Shown in pieces: positions 36,959 through 45,184 of a stretch of 64,000 nucleotides of DNA. This DNA comes from Mesorhizobium sp. 131-2-1 (GTDB lineage Bacteria > Pseudomonadota > Alphaproteobacteria > Rhizobiales > Rhizobiaceae). The notes beneath the pieces were generated by a model. It was given only the letters and a program-made list of their open reading frames with translations, was not told the origin of the DNA and made no database searches. How positions within the stretch are numbered: position 1 is the stretch's first letter; each line of letters begins with the position of its first letter. Made by a program: the position numbers and the translations under genes. The stretch is taken from the NCBI RefSeq assembly GCF_016756535.1, contig NZ_AP023247.1, positions 2,542,501-2,606,500 on the forward strand. Reading direction: 5' to 3'.

Positions 36959-38404
36959 TCAGAACGGATAGTGCTGGCCCGGATCCTCGATCGTCACCCA
37001 GCGCAGGTCGGTGAACTCGGCGATCGAGGCCTTGCCGCCGAACCGGCCATAGCCTGAACCCTTGACGCCGCCGAAGGGCATTTGCGCCTCATCGCCGACG
37101 GTCGGGCCGTTGATGTGGCAGATGCCGGCCTGGATGCGCGCGGCGACGGCCATGGCGCGCTTGATATCGCGGCTGAAGACGGCCGACGACAGGCCGTATT
37201 CGGTGTCGTTGGCGACGCGCACGGCCTCGTCCTCGCCCTTGACGCGGATCACCGGCTTGACCGGTCCGAAGGATTCTTCTGAATAGACGCGCATGGTCGG
37301 GGTGACGTGGTCGAGCAGGGTCGCTTCCACCACGGTGCCGGTGCGCTTGCCGCCGGCGACAAGTTTCGCGCCCTTGGCGACGGCGTCGGCAACCAGCTCC
37401 TCCATCTTGTCGGCGGCCTGGCTGCTGATCAGCGAGCCGAGCACGACATGACCGCGCGGGTCGCCGGCCGGCAGTTGCGAGGCGCGGGCGGCGAGCTTCG
37501 CCACAAACTCGTCGGCGATCCTTTCATCGACGATCAGCCGTTCGGTCGACATGCAGATCTGGCCCTGATGCATGAAGGCGCCGAAGGTCGCGGCGTTGAC
37601 CGCCGCGTCAATGTCGGCGTCGTCCAGCACCAGGAGCGGCGCCTTGCCGCCGAGCTCGAGCAAAGCCGGCTTGAGATGCCGTCCCGCAAGCTCGGCGATG
37701 ATCCGGCCGACCTTGGTCGACCCGGTGAAGTTGACGCGCTTGACCGCCGGATGCGCGACCAGCGCCTCGACGATGCCTGCCGCGTCCTTCGGGTCGTTGG
37801 TGACGACGTTGACGACGCCCTTGGGCAGGCCGGCTTCGACCAGAACCTGGCCGATCAGACGGTGCGTGCCGGGACACATTTCGGAGGCCTTCAGCACGAC
37901 GGTGTTGCCGCAGGCGAGCGGCATCGCCAGCGCGCGGGTGCCGAGGATGACAGGCGCGTTCCATGGCGCAATGCCGAGGCAGACGCCGGCCGGCTGGCGG
38001 ATTGCCATGGCAAGCGTGCCGGGCTTGTCCGAGGGGATGATCTCGCCCGAGATCTGCGTCGTCATCGCCGCTGCCTCGCGCAGCATGTTGGCCGCCAGCA
38101 TGACGTTGAAGCCGGCCCACGGACCGGTGGCGCCGGTCTCTTCCATCATCAGTTTCGTGAATTCGCCGACCTTGGAGGCCATGACGTCGGCGGCCTTGGA
38201 AAGCAGGGCGCGGCGCTCGCCGGGGCCGGTCTTCGACCAGGCAGGGAAGGCGGCCGCGGCGGCGTCGACGGCGGCATTGGCGTCGGCGATGCTCGCCGCC
38301 GCGGCGCGCGTCGCCAGCTTGCCGGTGAACGGGTCCAGGCGCTCGTACGAGGCCTTGCCGGTGGCCGCCCTTTCATCGCCGTCGATGAGAAGTCCGATAT
38401 CCAT
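36959..38404 (-). CDS. Aromatic aldehyde dehydrogenase (salicylaldehyde/vanillin dehydrogenase-like)
   Basis: 481 residues. General base Glu in LLELGGKAPLLVLDDADID and catalytic Cys in GQICMSTERLIVDE; the stretch around this Cys and the NFTGSTKVGRIIA loop are like NahF/DoxF and vanillin dehydrogenases. It would oxidise a benzaldehyde-type compound to the acid. It is the last gene of the transporter operon that reads from a PcaQ box, after a coniferyl-alcohol-dehydrogenase-like gene, so it probably converts an imported aromatic aldehyde to the acid fed into the protocatechuate pathway. GGGAGAG precedes the ATG. Confidence 0.88.
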   Translation of the reverse strand: MDIGLLIDGDERAATGKASYERLDPFTGKLATRAAAASIADANAAVDAAAAAFPAWSKTGPGERRALLSKAADVMASKVGEFTKLMMEETGATGPWAGFNVMLAANMLREAAAMTTQISGEIIPSDKPGTLAMAIRQPAGVCLGIAPWNAPVILGTRALAMPLACGNTVVLKASEMCPGTHRLIGQVLVEAGLPKGVVNVVTNDPKDAAGIVEALVAHPAVKRVNFTGSTKVGRIIAELAGRHLKPALLELGGKAPLLVLDDADIDAAVNAATFGAFMHQGQICMSTERLIVDERIADEFVAKLAARASQLPAGDPRGHVVLGSLISSQAADKMEELVADAVAKGAKLVAGGKRTGTVVEATLLDHVTPTMRVYSEESFGPVKPVIRVKGEDEAVRVANDTEYGLSSAVFSRDIKRAMAVAARIQAGICHINGPTVGDEAQMPFGGVKGSGYGRFGGKASIAEFTDLRWVTIEDPGQHYPF

Positions 38405-38445
38405 TTGTCTCTCCCTCGCTCCTGGTGGAGCGTTGCAAGTTCAGA

Positions 38446-39231
38446 TTAGAAGCCGAGCACCTCGGCGTTGATCGATGCTTCGAGGCCGCCATCGACAGGC
38501 ACGTTGGCGCCGTTTATCCACCGGGCGCCGTCCGAGCACAGGAACAGCACCACCGGCGCGATGTCGCCGGAGGTGCCGGCGCGACCCACCCGCGCAATGT
38601 CGCTGTCGACGCGGGCGTCGCCGAGCACGCTGCGGAACTGCTTCAGGATCGGCGTCTCGACCGGGCCGGGGCTCACCGCGTTGACGCGGATGCCGCGGCT
38701 CTTGAACTGCTCCTGATGCGCTGCGCGGAACGTCCACAAGAGCAGCAGTTCTTTCGAAACCGGGTAGCCTTCCTCGTTCTTCACCGCATGGTCGGCGACG
38801 ACCTTGGCGATATCGGGAAAACCTTCGATGCCGACCATCGAGGCGGCACGGTTGAGATTGGCGCGCCAGCCGAAGCCGGCGATCGAGGCGACGTTGACGA
38901 TAGCGCCGCCTTCGCGAAGTTTCGGGGCCAGCGCTTCGGAAAGCGCACGCAAGCCGTAGAAGTTGACCGCGAGCGTCGACACGGCGCCGGTGTTGCCGGA
39001 GAGGCCGGCGACGTTGCAGAGCGCGTCGAGGCGCGGCGGCAGCCGCGCGACCAGATCGTCGACGCCGGCCTTCGACGAGATGTCGGCCTTGACGAAGAAG
39101 CCCTGATGTCCGGCAGGTTCACGCATGTCGACGCCGATCACGTCGGCGCCGAGCTGGCCGGCGAGTTCGGCCGTGCGGGCGCCAATGCCGGAGGCGACGC
39201 CGGTGATGAGGATCGTCTTGCCGAAAAGCAT
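38446..39231 (-). CDS. Short-chain dehydrogenase, coniferyl-alcohol dehydrogenase-like
   Basis: 261 residues from ATG 39231; a longer frame runs into the permease gene. NAD motif TGVASGIG, Asp in GVDMRE for NAD preference, NVAGLSGN in place of NNAG, and the catalytic Tyr/Lys in YPVSK. The inserts and the end (RWINGANVPVDGGL) resemble coniferyl alcohol dehydrogenase CalA of Pseudomonas. It would oxidise a phenolic allylic or benzylic alcohol to the aldehyde handled by the next gene product. It follows the permease gene after 2 bases. CalA-type function is an inference from similarity I recall, not a search. Confidence 0.8.
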   Translation of the reverse strand: MLFGKTILITGVASGIGARTAELAGQLGADVIGVDMREPAGHQGFFVKADISSKAGVDDLVARLPPRLDALCNVAGLSGNTGAVSTLAVNFYGLRALSEALAPKLREGGAIVNVASIAGFGWRANLNRAASMVGIEGFPDIAKVVADHAVKNEEGYPVSKELLLLWTFRAAHQEQFKSRGIRVNAVSPGPVETPILKQFRSVLGDARVDSDIARVGRAGTSGDIAPVVLFLCSDGARWINGANVPVDGGLEASINAEVLGF

Positions 39232-39233
39232 GG

Positions 39234-40295
39234 TCAGGCCTTCTCCCGAGATGTCGTTGTCTGTACCGGCGAGGCGATCTCGCCGGTCGTGTCGGTCGCA
39301 TTGATGGGAAGCCTGACGCGATAACCGACCGGCAACAGCCGCCAGCCAAAACGCTCCTCCAGCGTGCCCCACAGGCCGCGCGGCAACAGCAGCGAGAAGA
39401 CAAGCGCTGTGGCGCCGAGGCCGATCAGGTACCAGACGCCGGCGCTGCCGAACCAGGTCTCGATGAGGAAGAAAAGCAGCGCGCCGAGGATGGCGCCCTC
39501 GAAGGTGCCGATGCCGCCGACCAGCACCATGAAGATCATGTAGGCCGTCCACTGGACGTTGAAGTAGGTCTTCGGCTGGAAGGTGATCGAGGTCGCCAGC
39601 CACAGTGCGCCGGCAATGCCGATGCCGAAGGCGGCAAGCACGAAAAGCAGTCGCTTGGTGCCGGTGACGCGCACGCCGATGGAAGCGGCCGCATCCTCAT
39701 TGTCGCGGATGGCGCGGATGGCAGCGCCGGTGCTGCCGCGCAGCAGGCCGAACAGGACGGCGAGCAGGGCGGTCATCGACGCCAGCGCCAGCCAGTAGAT
39801 CGTCACCCGTCTGGTCGATGCGTCATAGACGTTGAGCGAAATCAGCGAGGTGCCTGTCTCGCCCTGCACTAGCCGGTCGAGATTGACGAGGAGATGGGTG
39901 AGCGCAGCGATGACCCACATGCCGATGGCGAACTCGCCGTTCTTCAGGCGAAGCATGAAAAGGGAGATCGGCCAGGAGGCGGCGCCGACGACGATCGCCG
40001 AGACAAACAGCGCGACGAACGGATTGAGGCCGGCATTGGCCAGGCGAATGGAGAAATAGGCGCCGAGACCGAAGAACACCTGCTGGCCGACCGAGACCAG
40101 CCCGCCGAAACCGGCGAGCGCGTTCCACATCGCGGCCAGGATCACATAGATGAACAGAGCGGTTATGCGGTCGACCGCGCCGGCCGAGAGGAACTGCGGG
40201 GCGATCGCCAGCAATGCGATGATGAGGGCCGCCGCGATCGCGGCAATGCGCGAAGTGGCGGTGCCGCGCTCGATGAGGGGAGCGACGGCGCTCAT
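39234..40295 (-). CDS. Branched-chain-type ABC permease (LivM-like; protocatechuate-type transporter)
   Basis: 353 residues from ATG 40295, overlapping the previous stop (ATGA). About nine membrane segments; family signatures are GLVSVGQQVFFGLGAYFS and the loop RAIRDNEDAAASIGVRVT. It is one of two permeases of a Liv-type importer whose receptor gene has a PcaQ box upstream. In Sinorhizobium meliloti a PcaQ-regulated Liv-type system (PcaMNVWX) imports protocatechuate, and this is the likely equivalent. Gene letters are not assigned because I cannot align the subunits. Confidence 0.89.
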   Translation of the reverse strand: MSAVAPLIERGTATSRIAAIAAALIIALLAIAPQFLSAGAVDRITALFIYVILAAMWNALAGFGGLVSVGQQVFFGLGAYFSIRLANAGLNPFVALFVSAIVVGAASWPISLFMLRLKNGEFAIGMWVIAALTHLLVNLDRLVQGETGTSLISLNVYDASTRRVTIYWLALASMTALLAVLFGLLRGSTGAAIRAIRDNEDAAASIGVRVTGTKRLLFVLAAFGIGIAGALWLATSITFQPKTYFNVQWTAYMIFMVLVGGIGTFEGAILGALLFFLIETWFGSAGVWYLIGLGATALVFSLLLPRGLWGTLEERFGWRLLPVGYRVRLPINATDTTGEIASPVQTTTSREKA

Positions 40296-41188
40296 GATGC
40301 CTTCCTCGCGGGCAAACGCAGCAAGCCGCGCAGGCCGAGGCCGGAGGCGGACAGGCGTATGAACAGCGCGATCAGGAACGCGACATGGCCGCCGATCAGG
40401 AAGCCCTGCGGATGCACCTGCGCGCCGAGCGTCTGGGCGAGCGCCAGCACGATGCCGCCGATCAGCGTGCCCCACAGCGAGCCGGCGCCGCCGATGACCG
40501 CCGCCTCGAAGGCGAACAGGAGCTGCGGCGCGCCGGCATAGGGATCGAAGGTGGCGCGCATGCCGAGGAAGGCACCGGCGAGGCCGACCGTCACCATGGC
40601 GATGGCGGCGGCGACCGCCATGGCGCGGCGCGCATCGACGCCGACCAGGCCGGCTGTATCAGGGTCCGCCGAGGTGGCGCGGATCGAGCGGCCAAGCCCG
40701 GTGTGGGTAAGGAAGAGCTGCAGCCCGCCAAGCAGCACCACGGCAGTCATGAAGATGATGACGGCGAGCTTGCCGACATAGATATTGCCCGGCCATTCCC
40801 AGGAATCGTAGGACAGGCTGCCGATGAAGGGGGCAAGCGAGCGCGTGTCGGCGCCGAACTGCTCGAACAGCAGATTGTCGATGACGATGGCGAGGCCGAA
40901 CGTCGTCAGGATCGGCAGCAGCGCGCCGCCGCGCGCGCTGCGTTCGAGCAGGAAGCGCTGCAAGGCCCAGCCGATCGCAGCCATCAGCGGCAGGACGATG
41001 AGCAGCCCAAGGAATGGCGAGATGTGGAAGCGCGAGGCAAGCAGCCACAGCGCGAAGGCCGACAGGACGGCCAGGCTGCCATGGGCGAGGTTGATGATGC
41101 GCATGACCGAGAACATGAAGGAGAGGCCGCAGGCAATCAGCGCGTAATAACCGCCGAGCAGGATGCCCTGGATGATCTGGTTGCTCAT
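40292..41188 (-). CDS. Branched-chain-type ABC permease (LivH-like; protocatechuate-type transporter)
   Basis: 298 residues with about eight membrane segments. LivH features are GILLGGYYALIACGLSFMF at the N-terminus, IINLAHGSLAVLSAF, and RATSADPDTAGLVGVDARR as the ATPase-contacting loop. It pairs with the LivM-like permease whose start overlaps its stop. The start overlaps the stop of the LivF-like gene, so the five transport genes are tightly coupled. Confidence 0.9.
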   Translation of the reverse strand: MSNQIIQGILLGGYYALIACGLSFMFSVMRIINLAHGSLAVLSAFALWLLASRFHISPFLGLLIVLPLMAAIGWALQRFLLERSARGGALLPILTTFGLAIVIDNLLFEQFGADTRSLAPFIGSLSYDSWEWPGNIYVGKLAVIIFMTAVVLLGGLQLFLTHTGLGRSIRATSADPDTAGLVGVDARRAMAVAAAIAMVTVGLAGAFLGMRATFDPYAGAPQLLFAFEAAVIGGAGSLWGTLIGGIVLALAQTLGAQVHPQGFLIGGHVAFLIALFIRLSASGLGLRGLLRLPARKAS

Positions 41189-41913
41189 GCCGGCACGCCT
41201 CCGGCGCTTTTCCGATGCAGGCCGAAGTAGGCTTTCGTCACCTCTTCGCGCGTCACGCTCTTGCTGTCTCCCGCGAGCGCGATCCTTCCTTCCAGCATGC
41301 AGATGACCTTGTCCGAGACCGCAAGCGCCCGGTTGAGGTCCTGCTCGACAAGAATAATCGTCGTGCCCGAACTGATCAGCCCCTGCAGCGAGGCGTAGAC
41401 GCGGTCGACGACCAGCGGCGACAGGCCGAGCGAGACCTCATCGAGCAAAAGCAGGTCCGGATTGCTCATCAACGCGCGGCCGATGGCAGTCGCCTGCTGC
41501 TCGCCGCCCGACAAATGGCCGGTCCTGGCATGGCGGCGCGGCTTCAGGTTCGGAAACGTCTCGAGCACCCTGTCGACCGTCCAGTCGCCGGGGCGACCCG
41601 CGGTTCGTCCGAGCAGGAGGTTCTCCTCGACCGTCATCTCGACGAACAGTTTCCTGCCTTCGGGCACCAGCGCGATGCCCATGCCAACGCGCTTGTGCGA
41701 GGGCGCCCCGGAAAGGTCGGTGCCGTCGAACAGCACTCGGCCCGATGCCTGTGGATGCGCGCCGGCGATGGCTCTCAGCAACGTCGTCTTGCCGGCGCCG
41801 TTGGCGCCGACGAGCGCCAGCGTCTCGCCGCGCTCGACGTTGAAACTCACGCCACGCACGGCTTGCAGGAGGCCGTGCCGGACAACAAAATCCTCGACCG
41901 ACAGCAGGCTCAT
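41185..41913 (-). CDS. Branched-chain-type ABC ATP-binding protein (LivF-like)
   Basis: 242 residues, the usual LivF length. Walker A GANGAGKTT, signature LSGGEQQ, Walker B LLLLDEVSLGLSP and the LVEQDL H-loop variant typical of LivF are present. It forms the ATPase pair with the LivG-like protein encoded just before it (ATGA overlap) and powers uptake of an aromatic acid or related substrate by the PcaQ-linked transporter. Confidence 0.92.
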   Translation of the reverse strand: MSLLSVEDFVVRHGLLQAVRGVSFNVERGETLALVGANGAGKTTLLRAIAGAHPQASGRVLFDGTDLSGAPSHKRVGMGIALVPEGRKLFVEMTVEENLLLGRTAGRPGDWTVDRVLETFPNLKPRRHARTGHLSGGEQQATAIGRALMSNPDLLLLDEVSLGLSPLVVDRVYASLQGLISSGTTIILVEQDLNRALAVSDKVICMLEGRIALAGDSKSVTREEVTKAYFGLHRKSAGGVPA

Positions 41914-42650
41914 TTCGGGCCTCCGCCGAGATAGGCGCTGATCACCTGCGGGTTGGCCATCACCGCTTGCGGCTCGCCGTCGGCGATGATCTTTCCCGCA
42001 TCCATACAGATCAGCCGTTCGGCCACCTGCAGCAGGATGTGGACGATATGCTCGATCCAGACGATGCCGATCTTGCGGCGGCGCAATTCCCTGATGGTCT
42101 CGACCAACTCGCCAGCCTCGCCGTCGGTCAGGCCGCCGCCAATTTCGTCGAGCAGAAGCAATGTCGGCCTTGCCGCGAGCGCGCGCGCCAGCTCAAGCCG
42201 CTTGCGATCGAGCAGGCCGAGCGTCTCGGCGCGCCGGTTGGCAACGCCCAGCATGCCGCAGAGTTTCAGCGAGGCAAGTGTCTCCTCATAGGCTTCGTCG
42301 CGCTTGAGTCGCGCGCCGTGCGAAGCGGCGACGAAGACATTCTCGAACGTCGTCATGCCGCCGAATGGTTTCGGCACTTGATGGGTGCGCACGAGGCCGA
42401 GCCTGCAGCGCTGCGTTGCCGGCAGCGACGTCACGTCGCCGCCCTTGAAGGCGACGGTGCCGGCGCTCGGCGGAAAAGCGCCCGACAGGACGCTAAGCAG
42501 GGTCGTCTTGCCGGCACCGTTCGGTCCGACAATGCCGACGGCCTCGTCGGCTTGCATGGCGAAGTCGATGTCATCCAGCACCACAAGCGCGCCGAAGCGC
42601 TTGTGGATGCCGGCGGCGCTGAGGATCGCAGCATTTGGTGAGCCGTTCAC
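41910..42650 (-). CDS. Branched-chain-type ABC ATP-binding protein (LivG-like)
   Basis: 246 residues from a GTG at 42650. Walker A GPNGAGKTT, a degenerate signature region (GLLDRKRLELARAL, as is common in LivG), Walker B LLLLDEIGGGL and IEHIVH H-loop. It follows the receptor gene after 25 bases. Function is ATP hydrolysis for the Liv-type importer described in the neighbouring entries. Confidence 0.91.
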   Translation of the reverse strand: MNGSPNAAILSAAGIHKRFGALVVLDDIDFAMQADEAVGIVGPNGAGKTTLLSVLSGAFPPSAGTVAFKGGDVTSLPATQRCRLGLVRTHQVPKPFGGMTTFENVFVAASHGARLKRDEAYEETLASLKLCGMLGVANRRAETLGLLDRKRLELARALAARPTLLLLDEIGGGLTDGEAGELVETIRELRRRKIGIVWIEHIVHILLQVAERLICMDAGKIIADGEPQAVMANPQVISAYLGGGPK

Positions 42651-42675
42651 GATGCGATCCCCGTCAGCGATCCAA

Positions 42676-43992
42676 TCAGCCGTTATAGGGCTGGAGCTTG
42701 GCTTCGACCGGCACCTTCGGGTCGGTGGCGTTCTCGGTCACGACATAGTCGAGCGGGAACTTGGCTCCTTCCTTGGCCGCCACCCACTGCGTGCCGATGA
42801 TCGGGCCTGGCGAGACGTTGGCGACGGGGCCGCTGGTGAAATCGACCTTGCCGATCATGGTCTCTGTCTTGAGCGTGCTCAGGGCCTTGGCCACCGCCGC
42901 CTTATCCTTGGCGTCCGTGCTTGCCTTCAGTGCCTCGAAACCGGCGTCGAGCAGCGACATCGAAGCGCCGAGCTGCTGCGTCCACTGCTTGCCGCTCGCT
43001 GTCTCGTAGCCGTCGGCAAGCTCGGTTCCCGAAACGCCGGTGAGCGGCGACTTGTAGGGGAAGGCCTTGTGCCAGTAGGCGGCGCTGGAAATCTTCATGC
43101 CGAGGTCGCCGAGCGCCTCGATGTCGGAGGGGAACAGCCCGGTCTTGGCGACCTGGGCGATCTTGATCTGTCGGGTCAGGCCCTGCTGCGCCGCCTGGCG
43201 CCAGAAGGCGGCGAAGTCCGGCGGGATCGGGAAGGAGTTGAAGATCTCGACACCCTCCTGCTTGAACAGCGCGATCTGCGAGGAATAGTCGGTGGTGCCG
43301 GTCTCGTAGGCGCCGGGATCGACGATGGTGAAACCCTGCTTGGCGAGCAACGGCGCCAAATGGGCGCGGATGGCGTTGCCGTCGGCGTCGTTCGGGTACA
43401 TGACGCCGACCTTCTTGTTGGTCTCGATCAGATTCCACTGCGAGACATAGGCCTTGAAGAACTCCTCGACGCCGAAGCCGAAATGATAGGTCCACTTGAA
43501 GGGGGAGGGCGCGCCGGGCTTGGCGCCGCGGCCGAAATACCAGGCTTCCCACGGCATGACCGTCGACAGGCATGGCACGCCGGCCGCCTCGCAGGCGTCG
43601 GCCACCGGATTGATCACTTCAGGCGTCGACACGGCAAGCATCAGGTCAATGGCCTGGTTGTTGATCAGGTCCTTGGCGAGTTGGCCGGCGCGCGAGGGGT
43701 CCGACTGCGTGTCCTGATCGAGGATCTCGACGCTGTATTTCTTGCCGCCGAGCTCGATGCCATTGGCCAGCGCCTTGCGGGCGAGGTCGAGCACATAGCC
43801 GTCGGTCTCGCCGAAGCCGGCGAGCGGCCCGGTGCGCGGGCTGACGAAGCCGACCTTGAGCGTGTCGGCGGCCTGAGCGAAGGCCTTGCCTCGGCCGAGC
43901 GCAAGGGCCGCGCCGCCGGCCACCGAGGTGGCGATGAACTGGCGCCGCGACATGCCGCGAGCGATGGATTTGCTGCCGATAGAATGGGTCAT
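42676..43992 (-). CDS. Liv-type ABC transporter substrate-binding protein, Tat-exported
   Basis: 438 residues from ATG 43992, preceded by AGAGGGAGGAG. The signal MSRRQFIATSVAGGAALALG carries a twin-arginine motif, so the receptor is probably exported folded by Tat. The mature protein (from about TLKVGFVSPRTGPLAGFGE) is a LivK/family-6 receptor, with VLDLARKALANGIELGGKKY and YPNDADGNA. It should bind protocatechuate, 4-hydroxybenzoate or a related aromatic. A PcaQ box lies 138 bases upstream, in a promoter nearly identical to that of pcaD. It is the first gene of the seven-gene operon running to the aldehyde dehydrogenase. Confidence 0.91.
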   Translation of the reverse strand: MTHSIGSKSIARGMSRRQFIATSVAGGAALALGRGKAFAQAADTLKVGFVSPRTGPLAGFGETDGYVLDLARKALANGIELGGKKYSVEILDQDTQSDPSRAGQLAKDLINNQAIDLMLAVSTPEVINPVADACEAAGVPCLSTVMPWEAWYFGRGAKPGAPSPFKWTYHFGFGVEEFFKAYVSQWNLIETNKKVGVMYPNDADGNAIRAHLAPLLAKQGFTIVDPGAYETGTTDYSSQIALFKQEGVEIFNSFPIPPDFAAFWRQAAQQGLTRQIKIAQVAKTGLFPSDIEALGDLGMKISSAAYWHKAFPYKSPLTGVSGTELADGYETASGKQWTQQLGASMSLLDAGFEALKASTDAKDKAAVAKALSTLKTETMIGKVDFTSGPVANVSPGPIIGTQWVAAKEGAKFPLDYVVTENATDPKVPVEAKLQPYNG

Positions 43993-44061
43993 TTGCTCCT
44001 CCCTCTGAGGCCGTTCCATGCAGCGGCAACCGGTTTTCCGGTTGGGGCCAAACAGCGCGGC

Positions 44062-44145
44062 TTTCGATCCTCCAGGGTCACATTGCACTAGCGGTTTGGT
44101 TCGGTAAAATGATATTTTGCGGTGTTTTATTAACCTACAGGTTAT
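44062..44145 (-). repeat. Inverted copy A of the pcaD promoter-leader
   Basis: Read on the minus strand, these 84 bases match 45099-45182 on the plus strand at 69 of 84 positions by hand count, with no gaps. A 29-base block (44094-44122) is identical. The copy includes the PcaQ box at one end and a remnant of the pcaD ribosome site (GGAGGATCGAAA) at the other, although no gene starts there. It serves as the promoter of the transporter operon. Confidence 0.88.
44130..44145 (-). promoter_or_regulatory. PcaQ box of the transporter operon
   Basis: On the minus strand this reads ATAACCTGTAGGTTAA, an exact match to the PcaQ-binding consensus ATAACC-N4-GGTTAA known from Sinorhizobium meliloti. It points towards the receptor gene that starts at 43992 and predicts activation by PcaQ with a protocatechuate-pathway inducer. 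Confidence 0.85.
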
Positions 44146-44174
44146 GAAAAGTCGCGCCGGACGGAGTCCATCGC

Positions 44175-45092
44175 TCAGGCGTTGTGCCGCGCCGCCTCGC
44201 GGATCGTCTGCAGCATGATGGAAAAGGCAGGCGAGGGGGCGGTGTCGGTGCGCATCGTCAGGCCGACCGGTCCCTTGGTCTCCTCGGTGTCGACCGGCAA
44301 GGCGACGAAGGCGCCGCTGGCGATCTCGTTGGCGACGACACCGGCCGAGATGATCCACACCGCATTGCTCTGGCGCATGAAGGAACGGCCGAAGGAGTCC
44401 GAAACGGTCTCGATTTCTGTTGCCGGCGCGGTCATGCCGTTGGTGATGAACAGGCGGTCGACGAAGGGGCGGATGACGGATTCCCGTGTCGGCATCAGGA
44501 CCGGGAATTCATCCAGCCGCGCGAAAATGTCTGCTCCCGGTTCCAGCAGCGGATGCCCGGCCCGCACCACGAACAGAACCTGTTCGGAATAGAGATGCTC
44601 GAAGAAGAAGCCGGTCATGTTCTCCGGCGCTGCAAGCCGGCCGACGACGAGGTCGAGCGCGCCGACGCGCAATTGTTCGAGCAGCACCGCGTTCTCGCCG
44701 GTGACGATCTTGATGGCGGCGCCAGTGTTCTCGCTCAGGAACAGGCTCATGGCGAGCGGCATAACCCGCGCAGATACCGTCGGCAGGGCGCCGATACGGA
44801 TCGGATGGCGATTGACGGCGCCGTCCTGCCGGACCGAATCGACGCCGCGCTTCAGCGCGGTGATCGCCGTGCCGGCATGGCCAAGGAAGATCTCGCCGAG
44901 CCGCGTCACGCGGATGCCGCGCCCGTCGCGTTCGACGACGGCGATGCCGAGCGCCTCTTCCAGCTCGCGCAATGTCTTGGTCACGGCCGGCGCGCTGACA
45001 TGCAGGAACTCGGCCGCCCTTGCCACACTGCCTTGCCGTGCCACTTCGAGAAACGCCTGCAGGTGTCGGAAGCGGATACGGCTTTCGGCCAC
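44175..45092 (-). CDS. pcaQ: LysR-type activator of the pca genes
   Basis: 305 residues from a GTG at 45092. The LysR helix-turn-helix is at the N-terminus (FRHLQAFLEVARQGSVARAA, then SAPAVTKTLRELEEALG), with a ligand-binding domain from about residue 95. It has the PcaQ-like RIGALPTVSARVMPLAM start of that domain. It is divergent from pcaDCHGB with a PcaQ box in between and has a second box behind its 3' end facing the transporter. PcaQ activates pca genes in response to beta-carboxy-cis,cis-muconate or related intermediates in rhizobia and Agrobacterium. The position between two copies of its own target promoter is unusual. Confidence 0.92.
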   Translation of the reverse strand: MAESRIRFRHLQAFLEVARQGSVARAAEFLHVSAPAVTKTLRELEEALGIAVVERDGRGIRVTRLGEIFLGHAGTAITALKRGVDSVRQDGAVNRHPIRIGALPTVSARVMPLAMSLFLSENTGAAIKIVTGENAVLLEQLRVGALDLVVGRLAAPENMTGFFFEHLYSEQVLFVVRAGHPLLEPGADIFARLDEFPVLMPTRESVIRPFVDRLFITNGMTAPATEIETVSDSFGRSFMRQSNAVWIISAGVVANEIASGAFVALPVDTEETKGPVGLTMRTDTAPSPAFSIMLQTIREAARHNA

Positions 45093-45098
45093 GGTTCG

Positions 45099-45114
45099 AT
45101 AACCCCCAAGTTAA
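45099..45114 (+). promoter_or_regulatory. PcaQ box of the pcaD operon
   Basis: ATAACCCCCAAGTTAA matches ATAACC-N4-GGTTAA at all but one arm position. It lies 70 bases before pcaD and 6 bases from the divergent pcaQ start, so PcaQ bound here could both activate pcaD and repress its own gene. A TATCAT hexamer at 45130-45135 is a possible -10. Confidence 0.8.
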
Positions 45115-45182
45115 TGAAATGCCGCAAAATATCATTTTACCGAACCAAACGCCTAGTGCAAGCTAACAGCGGAGGATCGAAA
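45099..45182 (+). repeat. Inverted copy B: pcaD promoter-leader
   Basis: The functional pcaD promoter and leader, from the PcaQ box to the ribosome site GGAGGATCGAAA, which sits directly before the GTG start of pcaD. It is the plus-strand partner of the repeat at 44062-44145; the identical 29-base block here is 45122-45150. Because only this copy uses the ribosome site for an adjacent gene, it is probably the parent copy. Confidence 0.88.
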
Positions 45183-45184
45183 TC

